In this document: positions 1-6,270 of the stretch, piece after piece
Numbering within the stretch: the first letter of the stretch is position 1
Layout: every line of letters begins with the position of its first letter
Assembly: GCA_027623615.1 (NCBI GenBank)
Contig: JAQBVH010000160.1
Coordinates: 1 to 7,067 of the forward strand
DNA length: 7,067 nt
DNA from: Planctomycetota bacterium
GTDB lineage: Bacteria; Planctomycetota; UBA1135; GCA-002686595
Reading direction: 5' to 3'
Program-made: the position numbers and the translations under genes
Notes under the pieces: model-generated
What the model was told of the DNA's origin: nothing
What the model saw: only the letters and a program-made list of their open reading frames with translations
The model's database searches: none

Positions 1-72
1 GTAGTCGTTGCCGACCAGTCGCAGGACGCCACCCAGCGCGATCAGGGCAATCAGCAGCACGAACACTCGCAT
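1..72 (-). CDS. Partial gene: N-terminus of a small membrane or exported protein
   Basis: Only the first 24 codons lie in the window; the gene runs off the left edge. Reading leftward from the ATG at 72-70, the peptide starts MRVFVLLIALIALGGVLRLV and continues GNDY. It has one basic residue, an unbroken hydrophobic stretch at about residues 3-17, then Arg and polar residues. That pattern is a signal anchor or signal peptide. A weak Shine-Dalgarno-like AGGG lies at 82-85, about nine bases before the ATG. It is on the same strand as rnd and 77 bp downstream of its stop, so co-transcription is possible; I see no terminator between them. The family cannot be recognised from so short a piece. Spurious translation is possible, but start, RBS position and hydrophobicity agree. 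Confidence 0.5.
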   Translation of the reverse strand, partial: MRVFVLLIALIALGGVLRLVGNDY

Positions 73-149
73 GAGTCACGACCCTAGCACGGACTCAGGC
101 GGGCGGGCGCCGCGCGCGGAGGCAGTGCACCCTGCGTCCGACGGAATGG

Positions 150-1364
150 CTACTTGCGCCGGCGCCGGTTGCGACGTTGGGGCACCTCTCCCCGTTCGAC
201 GTCGCCCTTGAACTTCGCCAGCAGCTCGAGCAACTGATCGGTGTAGGCCTCGAGCTGCCAGGCCAGGATTCCCTCGACCGCGGCCAGGGCCTCGGCGTCG
301 GCCGGCCGGGCGATGGCGAGCCGCAGCATCACGTGGCGATTGAGCAGGTAGCTCGACTCGATGCCGACCTTCTCAGCCACTCCCTTGCGCCACTTCTTGA
401 GGCGGTCGTAGAGCTCGAGGCCGACCTCGTCGAGGACGTCGGTGCCGTCCCGCTTGGGCAGGGCCGGGACCTGGTCGAGCGGGCCCTTGTCCCTGGCGGC
501 TCCGAGGGCCTCCATCACGCGCCGGCCGAAGCGGCGCACCATGCGCGGCGAGAAGCCGTGCACCGAGTCCAGCTGCTGCTCCCCTTCGGGCCGCAGGCGC
601 GCGAGCTCGAGCAACACCTGGTTGTTCATCACCCGGAAGGGCGGCACGTCCGCTTCGGAGGCCATGGCCTCGCGCAGGGCGAACAGCTCGCGCAGGGCCT
701 GGCGCTCGACCGGCTTCATGGCGCGCGCGCCCTTGATGCGCACGAACTCATCAGGCGAGAAGGACACCGGCGACGGCTCGAGCTCCTCGAGCCTGCGGCA
801 CTCCCCCTCGAGGATCGGCATGCGGTCCATCTCCTCGAGCCGCGCCTGCAGCTTGTGCATCAGGGGCACGAGGAAGCGGGTGTCCAGCCGCGCGTAGGCG
901 ATCTGCTTGTCGGTCAGGGGCCGCGCGGCCCAGTTCGAGCGCTGCTGGGACTTGTCGAGCTCGACGCCGAACTCGGATTCGATCACCGAGGCCAGACCCG
1001 GGCTGGTCGAGCCCAGGGAGGCTGCCGCCACGCGGGTGTCGAACAGGTTGCGGAAGGTGAAGTCGTACTCCCGCTTGAGGATCAGGACGTCGTACTCGCC
1101 GTCGTGGAAGACCTTGATCTTGTCGGGGTCCGCCAGGATCTTGCCCAGGAGTGAGAGCTCCACCCCGTCGGCCAAGGGGTCCACCAGGTAGTCCCGGTCC
1201 TCGACCGTGATCTGGATCAGACAGACCTTTTCCCGGTAGCTGAAGAAGGAGTCGGCCTCGGTGTCGACCGCGATCTCTGCCTGGCGCTCCAGGTCGTCCA
1301 TCAGCCTGGCCAGCCCCTCACCGTCCTGAATCAGGATCGGGGGAGGGAGGTCAGGAAGGGTCAT
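150..1364 (-). CDS. rnd: Ribonuclease D, 3'-5' exoribonuclease with two HRDC domains
   Basis: RNase D removes 3' trailer nucleotides from tRNA precursors and other small RNAs in the cytoplasm, using two divalent metal ions. From the chosen ATG the protein has 404 residues, slightly longer than the E. coli enzyme (about 375). The DEDDy exonuclease core is complete: Exo I VDTEAD with D34 and E36, Exo II HDGEYD with D92, and Exo III QIAYARLD with Y157 and D161. Before Exo III is the family hallmark SNWAARPLT. A first HRDC domain covers about residues 217-290 and a second, with KKWRKGVAEK, about 318-385. The protein ends in a basic tail, RRNRRRRK, possibly for RNA contact. A longer reading from 1457 is rejected because it would translate through the upstream tRNA. 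No Shine-Dalgarno sequence precedes 1364. It lies 63 bases downstream of a tRNA-Asp gene, fitting its role. Confidence 0.95.
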   Translation of the reverse strand: MTLPDLPPPILIQDGEGLARLMDDLERQAEIAVDTEADSFFSYREKVCLIQITVEDRDYLVDPLADGVELSLLGKILADPDKIKVFHDGEYDVLILKREYDFTFRNLFDTRVAAASLGSTSPGLASVIESEFGVELDKSQQRSNWAARPLTDKQIAYARLDTRFLVPLMHKLQARLEEMDRMPILEGECRRLEELEPSPVSFSPDEFVRIKGARAMKPVERQALRELFALREAMASEADVPPFRVMNNQVLLELARLRPEGEQQLDSVHGFSPRMVRRFGRRVMEALGAARDKGPLDQVPALPKRDGTDVLDEVGLELYDRLKKWRKGVAEKVGIESSYLLNRHVMLRLAIARPADAEALAAVEGILAWQLEAYTDQLLELLAKFKGDVERGEVPQRRNRRRRK

Positions 1365-1374
1365 GGTCTGGACT

Positions 1375-1407
1375 AAAAAGCAACCCCCCGCTCGAGCGGA
1401 CTCGGGG
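1375..1407 (-). terminator. Terminator-like GC hairpin with T tract between tRNA-Asp and rnd
   Basis: On the minus strand, CCCC (1407-1404), a four-base bulge GAGT, CCGC, a TCGA loop and GCGGGGGG can fold into an eight-pair GC hairpin. It is followed by TTGCTTTTT (1383-1375). The core CCGCTCGAGCGG is a perfect 12-base palindrome at 1388-1399. The shape fits an intrinsic terminator for the tRNA transcript. The T tract ends only ten bases before the rnd ATG, so the hairpin could instead limit read-through into rnd. A mutually exclusive pairing of CCCCCC (1414-1409) with GGGGGG (1389-1384) is also possible. No folding was computed. Confidence 0.5.
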
Positions 1408-1427
1408 AGGGGGGCCGTTGTGCGGAG

Positions 1428-1504
1428 TGGCGAGGGCGACGAGACTTGAACTCGCAACCTCCGGCGTGACAGGCCGGCACTCTAACCAATTGAGCTACGC
1501 CCCC
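1428..1504 (-). tRNA. tRNA-Asp (anticodon GTC), CCA encoded
   Basis: Read on the minus strand, the sequence folds by hand into a full cloverleaf. The acceptor GGGGGCG (1504-1498) pairs with CGCCCTC, with one G-T wobble. The D arm is GCTC/GAGT around AATTGGTTA. The anticodon stem CCGGC/GCCGG carries loop CTGTCAC, placing anticodon GTC at 1470-1468. The T arm is GCGAG/CTCGT with loop TTCAAGT. The discriminator is G at 1431, and the CCA tail is encoded at 1430-1428. The anticodon reads GAC and GAU, charging aspartate. The mature tRNA is 77 nt including CCA. It lies directly upstream of rnd on the same strand, separated by a terminator-like hairpin. Confidence 0.97.
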
Positions 1505-1519
1505 GCTGGAAGGGCGCGA

Positions 1520-1548
1520 AGTCTACTGGGGAGAGGGCAAGGGGGGAA
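1520..1548 (-). promoter_or_regulatory. Candidate promoter of tRNA-Asp
   Basis: On the minus strand, TAGACT (1525-1520) matches four of six bases of the sigma-70 -10 consensus. TTCCCC (1548-1543) is a weak -35 with a 17-base spacer. The stretch after the -10, TTCGCGCCC, is GC-rich like discriminators of stable-RNA promoters under stringent control. Transcription would start about nine bases before the mature 5' end of the tRNA at 1504. This is a hand match to a consensus only. Confidence 0.35.
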
Positions 1549-1603
1549 CCCGCTGGAGACAGTTTTTCAGGGCATCTAGAAGCCGGCCCCAGGCCGTCCC
1601 AGG

Positions 1604-1788
1604 GGTGGAGGACCCCGGTGCCGAGAGATTGGTCCAGGGGCCGCGGCAGGCCCTCCTGCCCGCAGGGGACCCTGGAGTCGCCAAGGCCATGCGGCGGGAA
1701 GAAGGTCGGCGACCAGGTCGCGGTCGAGCTGGAGCGAGACGGAACAAGCGAACGGGTCGAGCTGTTGCTGCGAGACATGGGCGGCTGA
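1604..1788 (+). pseudogene. Probable decayed PDZ-domain gene remnant (frameshifted C-terminal end)
   Basis: No intact frame spans this stretch, but the three forward frames together read like the end of a PDZ domain of the HtrA type. Frame at 1625: REIGPGAAAG. Frame at 1653: LLPAGDPG, then VAKAMRR to 1697. Frame at 1699: KKVGDQVAVELERDG, then TSERVELLLRDMGG and a TGA stop at 1786-1788. The last part has the typical final PDZ strand pattern, Gly-Asp-x-Val then Arg-Asp-Gly then an alternating hydrophobic strand. Dropping one G from the GGG at 1696-1698 joins VAKAMRR to KKVGDQV. The usual 15-20 residues after the PGD-like turn appear deleted. A chance resemblance in GC-rich DNA is the alternative, mainly for the upstream pieces. 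Confidence 0.42.
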
Positions 1789-1825
1789 GCCTCGAGCAAG
1801 AGGAGCGCCCGTCGCTCGATCGGGG

Positions 1826-1850
1826 GACGGCCCGCGCCGACGGCCCGCGC
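1826..1850 (+). repeat. Two tandem copies of a 12-base repeat
   Basis: GACGGCCCGCGC occurs at 1826-1837 and again at 1839-1850, separated by one C (period 13). It lies about 80 bases before the lipoprotein gene. Two copies only, no known function; it may be slippage in GC-rich spacer DNA or a pair of regulator half-sites. Confidence 0.6.
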
Positions 1851-1930
1851 GAACACCTCGAATGAAACCTCGGGCGCGCACACCCCAACAACCCGACCGG
1901 GTCTTCATGCCGCCGGGAGCCCACCCACCG

Positions 1931-2839
1931 ATGCCCATCAACCGCCTCCTCCTCGCCGCGGGCCTGGCTGCCAGCGGACTCCTCGTCTTCGGCTGCCACA
2001 CCTCCGGCAAGGCACCGCCGCACGAGTTCTCGAACGAACGCGCCGCCACGACGCCCCTGCCCGCGCGCCTGCGCACGAGCGCGGAGCACGACGCCGCCCG
2101 CGAACGCGTCGGCGAACCGTACGTCCTCGAGTGCCACGTGGCCGACGGCGGCGCCTTGCTCTACTACGGCGGCGCGCACACTCGCGACTCCAGCGCTCCG
2201 CAAGTCGCAGACATCCGCGAGCGCTGGGCGGCATTCGCGCCGACCGTGGCGCTGTGCGAGGGGCGGCAGGGTCGCCACTACTGGGGCTTTCTGGTCGAGC
2301 CTTTCGCCGGTCTGCCGGAGCCAACTCTCGTGCACAAGCTCGCCCGACGTGACGGGGTCTCGGTCGTGTCCCTCGAGCCGGAGTACTTCGACGAGGTTGC
2401 CGCGCTCCTGCGCCGCTTCGATGCACCAGAGGTCGCCCTGTACTTCTTCCTTCGGGTCTACACGAGCGAGGCCGGCGGCGCGTCGGACGAGGACCTCGCG
2501 CGTCAGCTGCTCGCGAAGCGCACGGACGTGGATGGCCTGCGAGGCGCCATCTCGACCCTCGACGACGTCGACCGAGCCTGGGCGCGGGCCGCGCCGGAGC
2601 GCGGGGACTGGCGAACACTCACGCAGGAGCCGCGGGACGGAGTGCTCGCCGAGCTCTCGGATGCCTCGCGGGCTGCGCGCGGCGAGCACATGGTGCGCGT
2701 CCTGCTCGACCTGACCTCGCGCGGCGAACGCGTCTTCGCCGTGGTCGGGAGCGGACACGTCATTCGGCAGGAGTGGGCCCTGCGCGTCGGGCTCGGGTCC
2801 ACTCCTGCCTGGGATCAGCCTCCGGCCAGCGGACTCTGA
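1931..2839 (+). CDS. Predicted lipoprotein of the TraB/GumN-ChaN-EreA (GxxH) superfamily
   Basis: The 302-residue protein starts with a lipoprotein signal peptide: MPINR, a hydrophobic core at residues 6-20, and the lipobox-like VFGC with the lipidated Cys at 22. The +2 residue is His, not Asp, so outer-membrane sorting is plausible. GGAH sits at residues 80-83, followed by VALCEGR with E110 and R112. Near the C-terminus, after a VFAVV strand, is GSGH at 273-276. Paired GxxH motifs and a conserved acidic residue mark the superfamily of TraB/GumN, ChaN and erythromycin esterase; known members include metalloproteases and haem-binding or esterase-like proteins. I cannot say which activity applies. 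An in-frame ATG at 1862 would add 23 residues before the signal peptide and is less likely; GGGAG at 1915-1919 is a possible RBS for 1931. It converges on the ABC permease with 15 bp between stops. Confidence 0.78.
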   Translation: MPINRLLLAAGLAASGLLVFGCHTSGKAPPHEFSNERAATTPLPARLRTSAEHDAARERVGEPYVLECHVADGGALLYYGGAHTRDSSAPQVADIRERWAAFAPTVALCEGRQGRHYWGFLVEPFAGLPEPTLVHKLARRDGVSVVSLEPEYFDEVAALLRRFDAPEVALYFFLRVYTSEAGGASDEDLARQLLAKRTDVDGLRGAISTLDDVDRAWARAAPERGDWRTLTQEPRDGVLAELSDASRAARGEHMVRVLLDLTSRGERVFAVVGSGHVIRQEWALRVGLGSTPAWDQPPASGL

Positions 2840-2854
2840 GACCCGACTCCGTAC

Positions 2855-5461
2855 CTACCCCATCCGCACCGCGCGTACCCCGTCGACGCGGGTCGTGCGC
2901 CACATCGGGTAGAGCGCCGAGAGCAGGGCGACGATCACGCAGCCGAGGAAGCCCCACAGCGCCCAGAGGCGCGGGCCGACGTGCGGGAGGTCGAGGCCGA
3001 CCAGGCTGCGCAGGGAATCGACCACGACCTGGGTCAGGCCGAAGCCGATCGCGGTGCCCAGCAGGCCGCCGACCAGGCCGACGACGAGCGCTTCGAGCAG
3101 GACCATGCCCGCGAGTTGCCCGCGGCTCGTGCCCAGGGCCTTGAGCACGCCGAGCTCCTTCGCGCGCTCGAGGGCGGCGAGGAGCTGGCCGTTGAGGACG
3201 CCGAGGCCCGCGAGCACGGCGGTCAGGCCGAGCAGCACGTCGAACAGGATGAAGTCCTTGCGGATGTCGCGCAGGTGCGCGTCGAGGACCTCCGCGCCGG
3301 AACGAAACTGGATGCCGCGCATCTGGCCGTGGAAGTCAAAGACCGCGGCCTCGACGATGCTCTGGTCGGTCCCCGGCTCGACGGAGATCGCGACCTGCAC
3401 GACCGCGTCGGTGGGCATGCAGTAGAGATCCTCGAGCAGGTCGTCCGCAACGAGGCCGTACATGCGCTCATCGGGATCGGGGAAATGACCGTAAGCATCG
3501 GTGATCGCGACGACCTTCACGCGGCGCTGCTGCTTGCTGTCCCGGTTCTCGAAGATCTTCTCCATCCCGACCTCGAGTCCGGCGTCCTCCGCGAGCCGCC
3601 GACTGATGATCATGCCGGTGCCGGCGCGCAGCGCCTCCACGAGCTCGGCATCCGCGGCCAATGGACCGAAGCGCGCCAGCTCGTCCACGTCGACGCCTTG
3701 CACGAGGTAGGGCTCGTGCCGGGCGATGCCCCCCTTCTCGACCGCGACCACACCGGGATAGTCGTGGAGGCGGCTCGCCAGCGCGGCGAAGTTCGCCGGC
3801 GGCATGTTGCGCACGAAGACCTTGTCGAGGACGGCCTCCGCCGCCCACTGATCGACCTCGCCCGCGAGGCTGTTGGTCATGCCCTTGAGACCCACGAAGC
3901 CCGCGGTCACGAGCGCCAAGGCTGCCGTGCAGACGCCGATGCGCGCCGGCGCCGCCCGCACGGCGCGCGCCGTCATCCGGCCCGCGAGGGGCCAGAGCGC
4001 GGTGAACGGCCGCGTCACCGCCGAGCACACCCCGGCCAGCACCGCGGGCATGATCAGCGACAACACGATGACCAGCGACAGGAACCCGAGCGCCCCCAGG
4101 AGCGTCGACATCATCTCGGTCGACATGCCCCCGGTGACCGGCAGGACCACCATGTAGAGGCCCGGCAGGACCACCGCCAGGAGCAGGGCGTAGAGCAGGT
4201 GGAAGCCGGCGCGCGAGCGTCCTTGTAGCGCGTCGCCCTCGCCACGTAGCACCGCCACGGTGCTCGCGCCGCGCAGGGTGAACAGCGGATACACCGAGCC
4301 GATCAGCGCGATCGCGAACCCGATGCCGGCCAAGGCTCCGACCGTGCCCCAGGGGATCAGGAAGGTCTCGATGTGCTTGCCGGTCCCCAGGGTCGTGATG
4401 CCGAGGACGAGCAGGCCCTTGGCCAGGGCGAGTCCGCCCAGGGCGCCGAGCAGCGCGCCCACGAGGGCGAGCACGACCGCCTCGAGCAGGAACACCCGTC
4501 CGATCTGGCCCTTGGTCGAGCCGAGAGCGTGGAGGGTGCCGACCTCCTTCATGCGCTCCTTCAAGGACATCGAGAGCGTGTGGAAGATCACGTACAGGCC
4601 GAGCACGAGGGCGAGCAACCCCGCCATGCGCACCCCCATCCGGAAGGCCTTCTCGTCCGCGGCCTGGCCGAGGATCGCCACGTCACTGACCTCGCCGCCG
4701 ACCCGCGCCAAGCTCGCCTTGAGCTTCTCTGGCTCGACCGTCTCGTCGCGCGTCGCCCACACCATCGGGTGGACCTGGCCGCTGTCGTAGAGCTCGACGC
4801 CGTTCGGGTAGTCGACAACGACGACGTTGCCCGCCGTGCGACGTCCGAGGGCCTCGCGGGTCAGGATGCCGACCACGCGGAAGTCCCACTCGACCGGACT
4901 GTCGGCCCGGTTGCGGCGCTCTACGAGCTGGCCGTTCTCGCAGACCTCGTTGCTGACGCGCTTGGGCCGCGACAACCACAGCGTGCTCCCGATCTCGAGG
5001 TCGAAGCGCTCTGCGGTCGTCTGACCCACCAGCACGTGGCGGCGTCCGTCGACGGCCAGGTGCTCGCCCTCCGCCAGGGAGTACACGTCGAGCGCCGGCG
5101 CGTTGAGGGCGTCGATCCCGAACAGGCGGACGCGCTCGCGGGCCTCGGGATCGTCCTGGACGACCTCGCTGATGGGCTCGAGGCGCGCAGTTGCGTCCTG
5201 CTGGAAGTAGCGCGCGGCGAGGGACACTCCCTCGACCTGGTACAGCTCGGTCGTATCACCCCGGCCCGAGGGCATGCGCATCTGCACGTCCGGGTTCCCG
5301 TCACGTCCGAGGCCCGCGCGCAGGCCCTCGACCGTGTTGAAGTCGAGGACGACCACGCCGACGACCGTCGCCACACCGAGCGCGATGCCGAGGGTCGAGA
5401 ACAACGTACGCCCAGGCCGCGAGAGCAGGCTGCGGCGCGCGAGGGTGAGGGCGAGGCCCAT
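2855..5461 (-). CDS. ABC transporter permease, duplicated FtsX type (YbbP-like)
   Basis: This 868-residue inner-membrane protein is the membrane half of an ABC system of the LolCE/MacB/YbbP type, which extracts lipids or lipoproteins or transmits ATP-driven movement to the periplasm rather than carrying a solute through a pore. A cytoplasmic ARRSLLSRPGRT leads into TM1 (about 19-40). A large periplasmic domain (about 41-275) follows, then FtsX domain 1 with three TM segments (about 278-390). The coupling motif MKEVGTLHALG begins at residue 304. Two or three central TM segments (about 418-525) precede a second periplasmic domain (about 530-735). FtsX domain 2 (about 739-858) carries the matching motif AKELGVLKALG from residue 767. 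About ten TM segments and internal duplication match YbbP better than four-TM LolC/E. The start follows the ATPase stop with no gap. No periplasmic adaptor gene accompanies it here, so the substrate is unknown. Confidence 0.93.
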   Translation of the reverse strand: MGLALTLARRSLLSRPGRTLFSTLGIALGVATVVGVVVLDFNTVEGLRAGLGRDGNPDVQMRMPSGRGDTTELYQVEGVSLAARYFQQDATARLEPISEVVQDDPEARERVRLFGIDALNAPALDVYSLAEGEHLAVDGRRHVLVGQTTAERFDLEIGSTLWLSRPKRVSNEVCENGQLVERRNRADSPVEWDFRVVGILTREALGRRTAGNVVVVDYPNGVELYDSGQVHPMVWATRDETVEPEKLKASLARVGGEVSDVAILGQAADEKAFRMGVRMAGLLALVLGLYVIFHTLSMSLKERMKEVGTLHALGSTKGQIGRVFLLEAVVLALVGALLGALGGLALAKGLLVLGITTLGTGKHIETFLIPWGTVGALAGIGFAIALIGSVYPLFTLRGASTVAVLRGEGDALQGRSRAGFHLLYALLLAVVLPGLYMVVLPVTGGMSTEMMSTLLGALGFLSLVIVLSLIMPAVLAGVCSAVTRPFTALWPLAGRMTARAVRAAPARIGVCTAALALVTAGFVGLKGMTNSLAGEVDQWAAEAVLDKVFVRNMPPANFAALASRLHDYPGVVAVEKGGIARHEPYLVQGVDVDELARFGPLAADAELVEALRAGTGMIISRRLAEDAGLEVGMEKIFENRDSKQQRRVKVVAITDAYGHFPDPDERMYGLVADDLLEDLYCMPTDAVVQVAISVEPGTDQSIVEAAVFDFHGQMRGIQFRSGAEVLDAHLRDIRKDFILFDVLLGLTAVLAGLGVLNGQLLAALERAKELGVLKALGTSRGQLAGMVLLEALVVGLVGGLLGTAIGFGLTQVVVDSLRSLVGLDLPHVGPRLWALWGFLGCVIVALLSALYPMWRTTRVDGVRAVRMG

Positions 5462-6208
5462 CTAGATGCTGAGGCCCTTGAGGGCCTCGTGCACGTCCTC
5501 GACCGAGAGGTCCGGACCGCCCAGCTCCGTGTCCGGCGCGAGCTCACCGTCGACCAGGAACAGGACCCGGTCGCCGAAGGCGGCGTCGCGCGGGTTGTGG
5601 GTCACGAGCAGCACGGCGCGGCCGTCCTCGTCGCAGCAGCGACGCAGGAGCTGCATGACCTCGGCGCCCGCCTTCTGGGACAGGTTGCCGGTCGGCTCGT
5701 CGCAGAGCAGCAGGGGCTGGGAGCCCATCAGCGCGCGCGCGATCGAGGTGCGCTGCATCTCGCCGCCCGAGAGCTGGTGCGGGAAGGCGTCGAGGCGCGC
5801 CTCGAGCCCGAGCCGCGTGGCGAGGGACTGGACCCGGTCGTGCACCGCCGCGTCCACGCCCCTGCCGTCGATCGCGATGGGCAACGAGATGTTCTCGCGC
5901 ACGGTCAGGTTCGGCAGCAGGTTGAAGAACTGGAAGACGTAGCCGACCTGGGAACGGCGCATCAACGTGCGTCGCCGTTCGGGCAGCTGGGCCAGGTCCT
6001 GACCAGCGAGGGCGACCGAGCCGGAGGAGGGCTGGTCCAGGCCGGAGAGCAGGTGCAAGAGGGTCGACTTACCCGAACCACTGGGCCCCATGATCGACAC
6101 GAACTCGCCCGGATGCACCGCGAAGCTGACCCCGCGCAGGATGGGGATGCGCTGCTCCCCCTGTTGGTGGAACTTGAACAGCTCGCGGGCTTCGACGACA
6201 GCGCTCAT
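5462..6208 (-). CDS. ABC transporter ATP-binding protein, LolD/MacB/YbbA type
   Basis: The 248-residue cytoplasmic ATPase powers the permease encoded directly downstream. Motifs in order: Walker A GPSGSGKST (residues 41-49), Q-loop FQFFNLLPNLTVREN with Q93, signature LSGGEMQR (146-153), Walker B LLLCDEP with D170 and catalytic E171, and the H-loop H204 in VTHN. The string QFFNLLPNLT is characteristic of the lipoprotein-release/MacB-type subfamily. The D-loop reads TGNLS where this subfamily normally has TGNLD, so S177 replaces a usually conserved Asp. The C-terminus extends about 40 residues past the H-loop, a normal length. The stop TAG (5464-5462) abuts the permease ATG (5461-5459), so translation is probably coupled. 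No Shine-Dalgarno sequence precedes the ATG at 6208; see the regulatory entry. Confidence 0.95.
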   Translation of the reverse strand: MSAVVEARELFKFHQQGEQRIPILRGVSFAVHPGEFVSIMGPSGSGKSTLLHLLSGLDQPSSGSVALAGQDLAQLPERRRTLMRRSQVGYVFQFFNLLPNLTVRENISLPIAIDGRGVDAAVHDRVQSLATRLGLEARLDAFPHQLSGGEMQRTSIARALMGSQPLLLCDEPTGNLSQKAGAEVMQLLRRCCDEDGRAVLLVTHNPRDAAFGDRVLFLVDGELAPDTELGGPDLSVEDVHEALKGLSI

Positions 6209-6258
6209 GGGCAGAGGGTAGCGGCGGTGGGTTCCGTCCGGGGGGGGCGTCGGGTGGA
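6209..6258. promoter_or_regulatory. Compact divergent intergenic region between the ABC operon and the Tat/propeller gene
   Basis: The two divergent starts are only about 50-62 bp apart, so their promoters must overlap or lie in coding sequence. On the minus strand TACCCT (6220-6215) occupies positions -12 to -7 relative to the ATPase ATG. This is the placement expected for the -10 element of a leaderless mRNA, and no Shine-Dalgarno site is present. No -35 consensus is visible. A run of eight G (6240-6247, plus strand) lies upstream of both genes. GGTGGA at 6253-6258 could act as a Shine-Dalgarno site for the plus-strand ATG at 6271. Confidence 0.35.
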
Positions 6259-6270
6259 ATGGGCAGGCCG

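Noticed and set aside
177..1154. Plus-strand open frame of 325 codons opposite rnd
   Set aside because: It is the antisense shadow of RNase D, with His/Leu/Glu-rich composition and no motifs.
1365..1457. Upstream in-frame extension of rnd (31 codons from an ATG at 1457)
   Set aside because: It would translate through the 3' part of the tRNA-Asp gene and the terminator-like hairpin, and the extra residues do not belong to the RNase D fold.
1605..1865. Intact 86-codon plus-strand frame in the spacer
   Set aside because: Arg/Gly-rich with no domain or RBS. The PDZ-like signal passes through this frame only for a short part, so it is not treated as a gene.
1862..1930. Earlier ATG for the lipoprotein gene
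   Set aside because: It would place 23 polar, Pro- and Arg-rich residues before the signal peptide; the ATG at 1931 gives a normal n-region.
1523..2758. Minus-strand open frame of 411 codons opposite the lipoprotein gene and spacer
   Set aside because: It has no recognisable domain, while the plus strand has a signal peptide, lipobox and paired GxxH motifs.
2840..2854. Possible bidirectional terminator between the convergent genes
   Set aside because: The 15-base gap has no inverted repeat or T tract that I can see.
2981..4228. Plus-strand open frame of 415 codons opposite the permease
   Set aside because: Composition is biased and no motifs are seen. The minus strand has a clear FtsX-type permease with correctly placed membrane segments.
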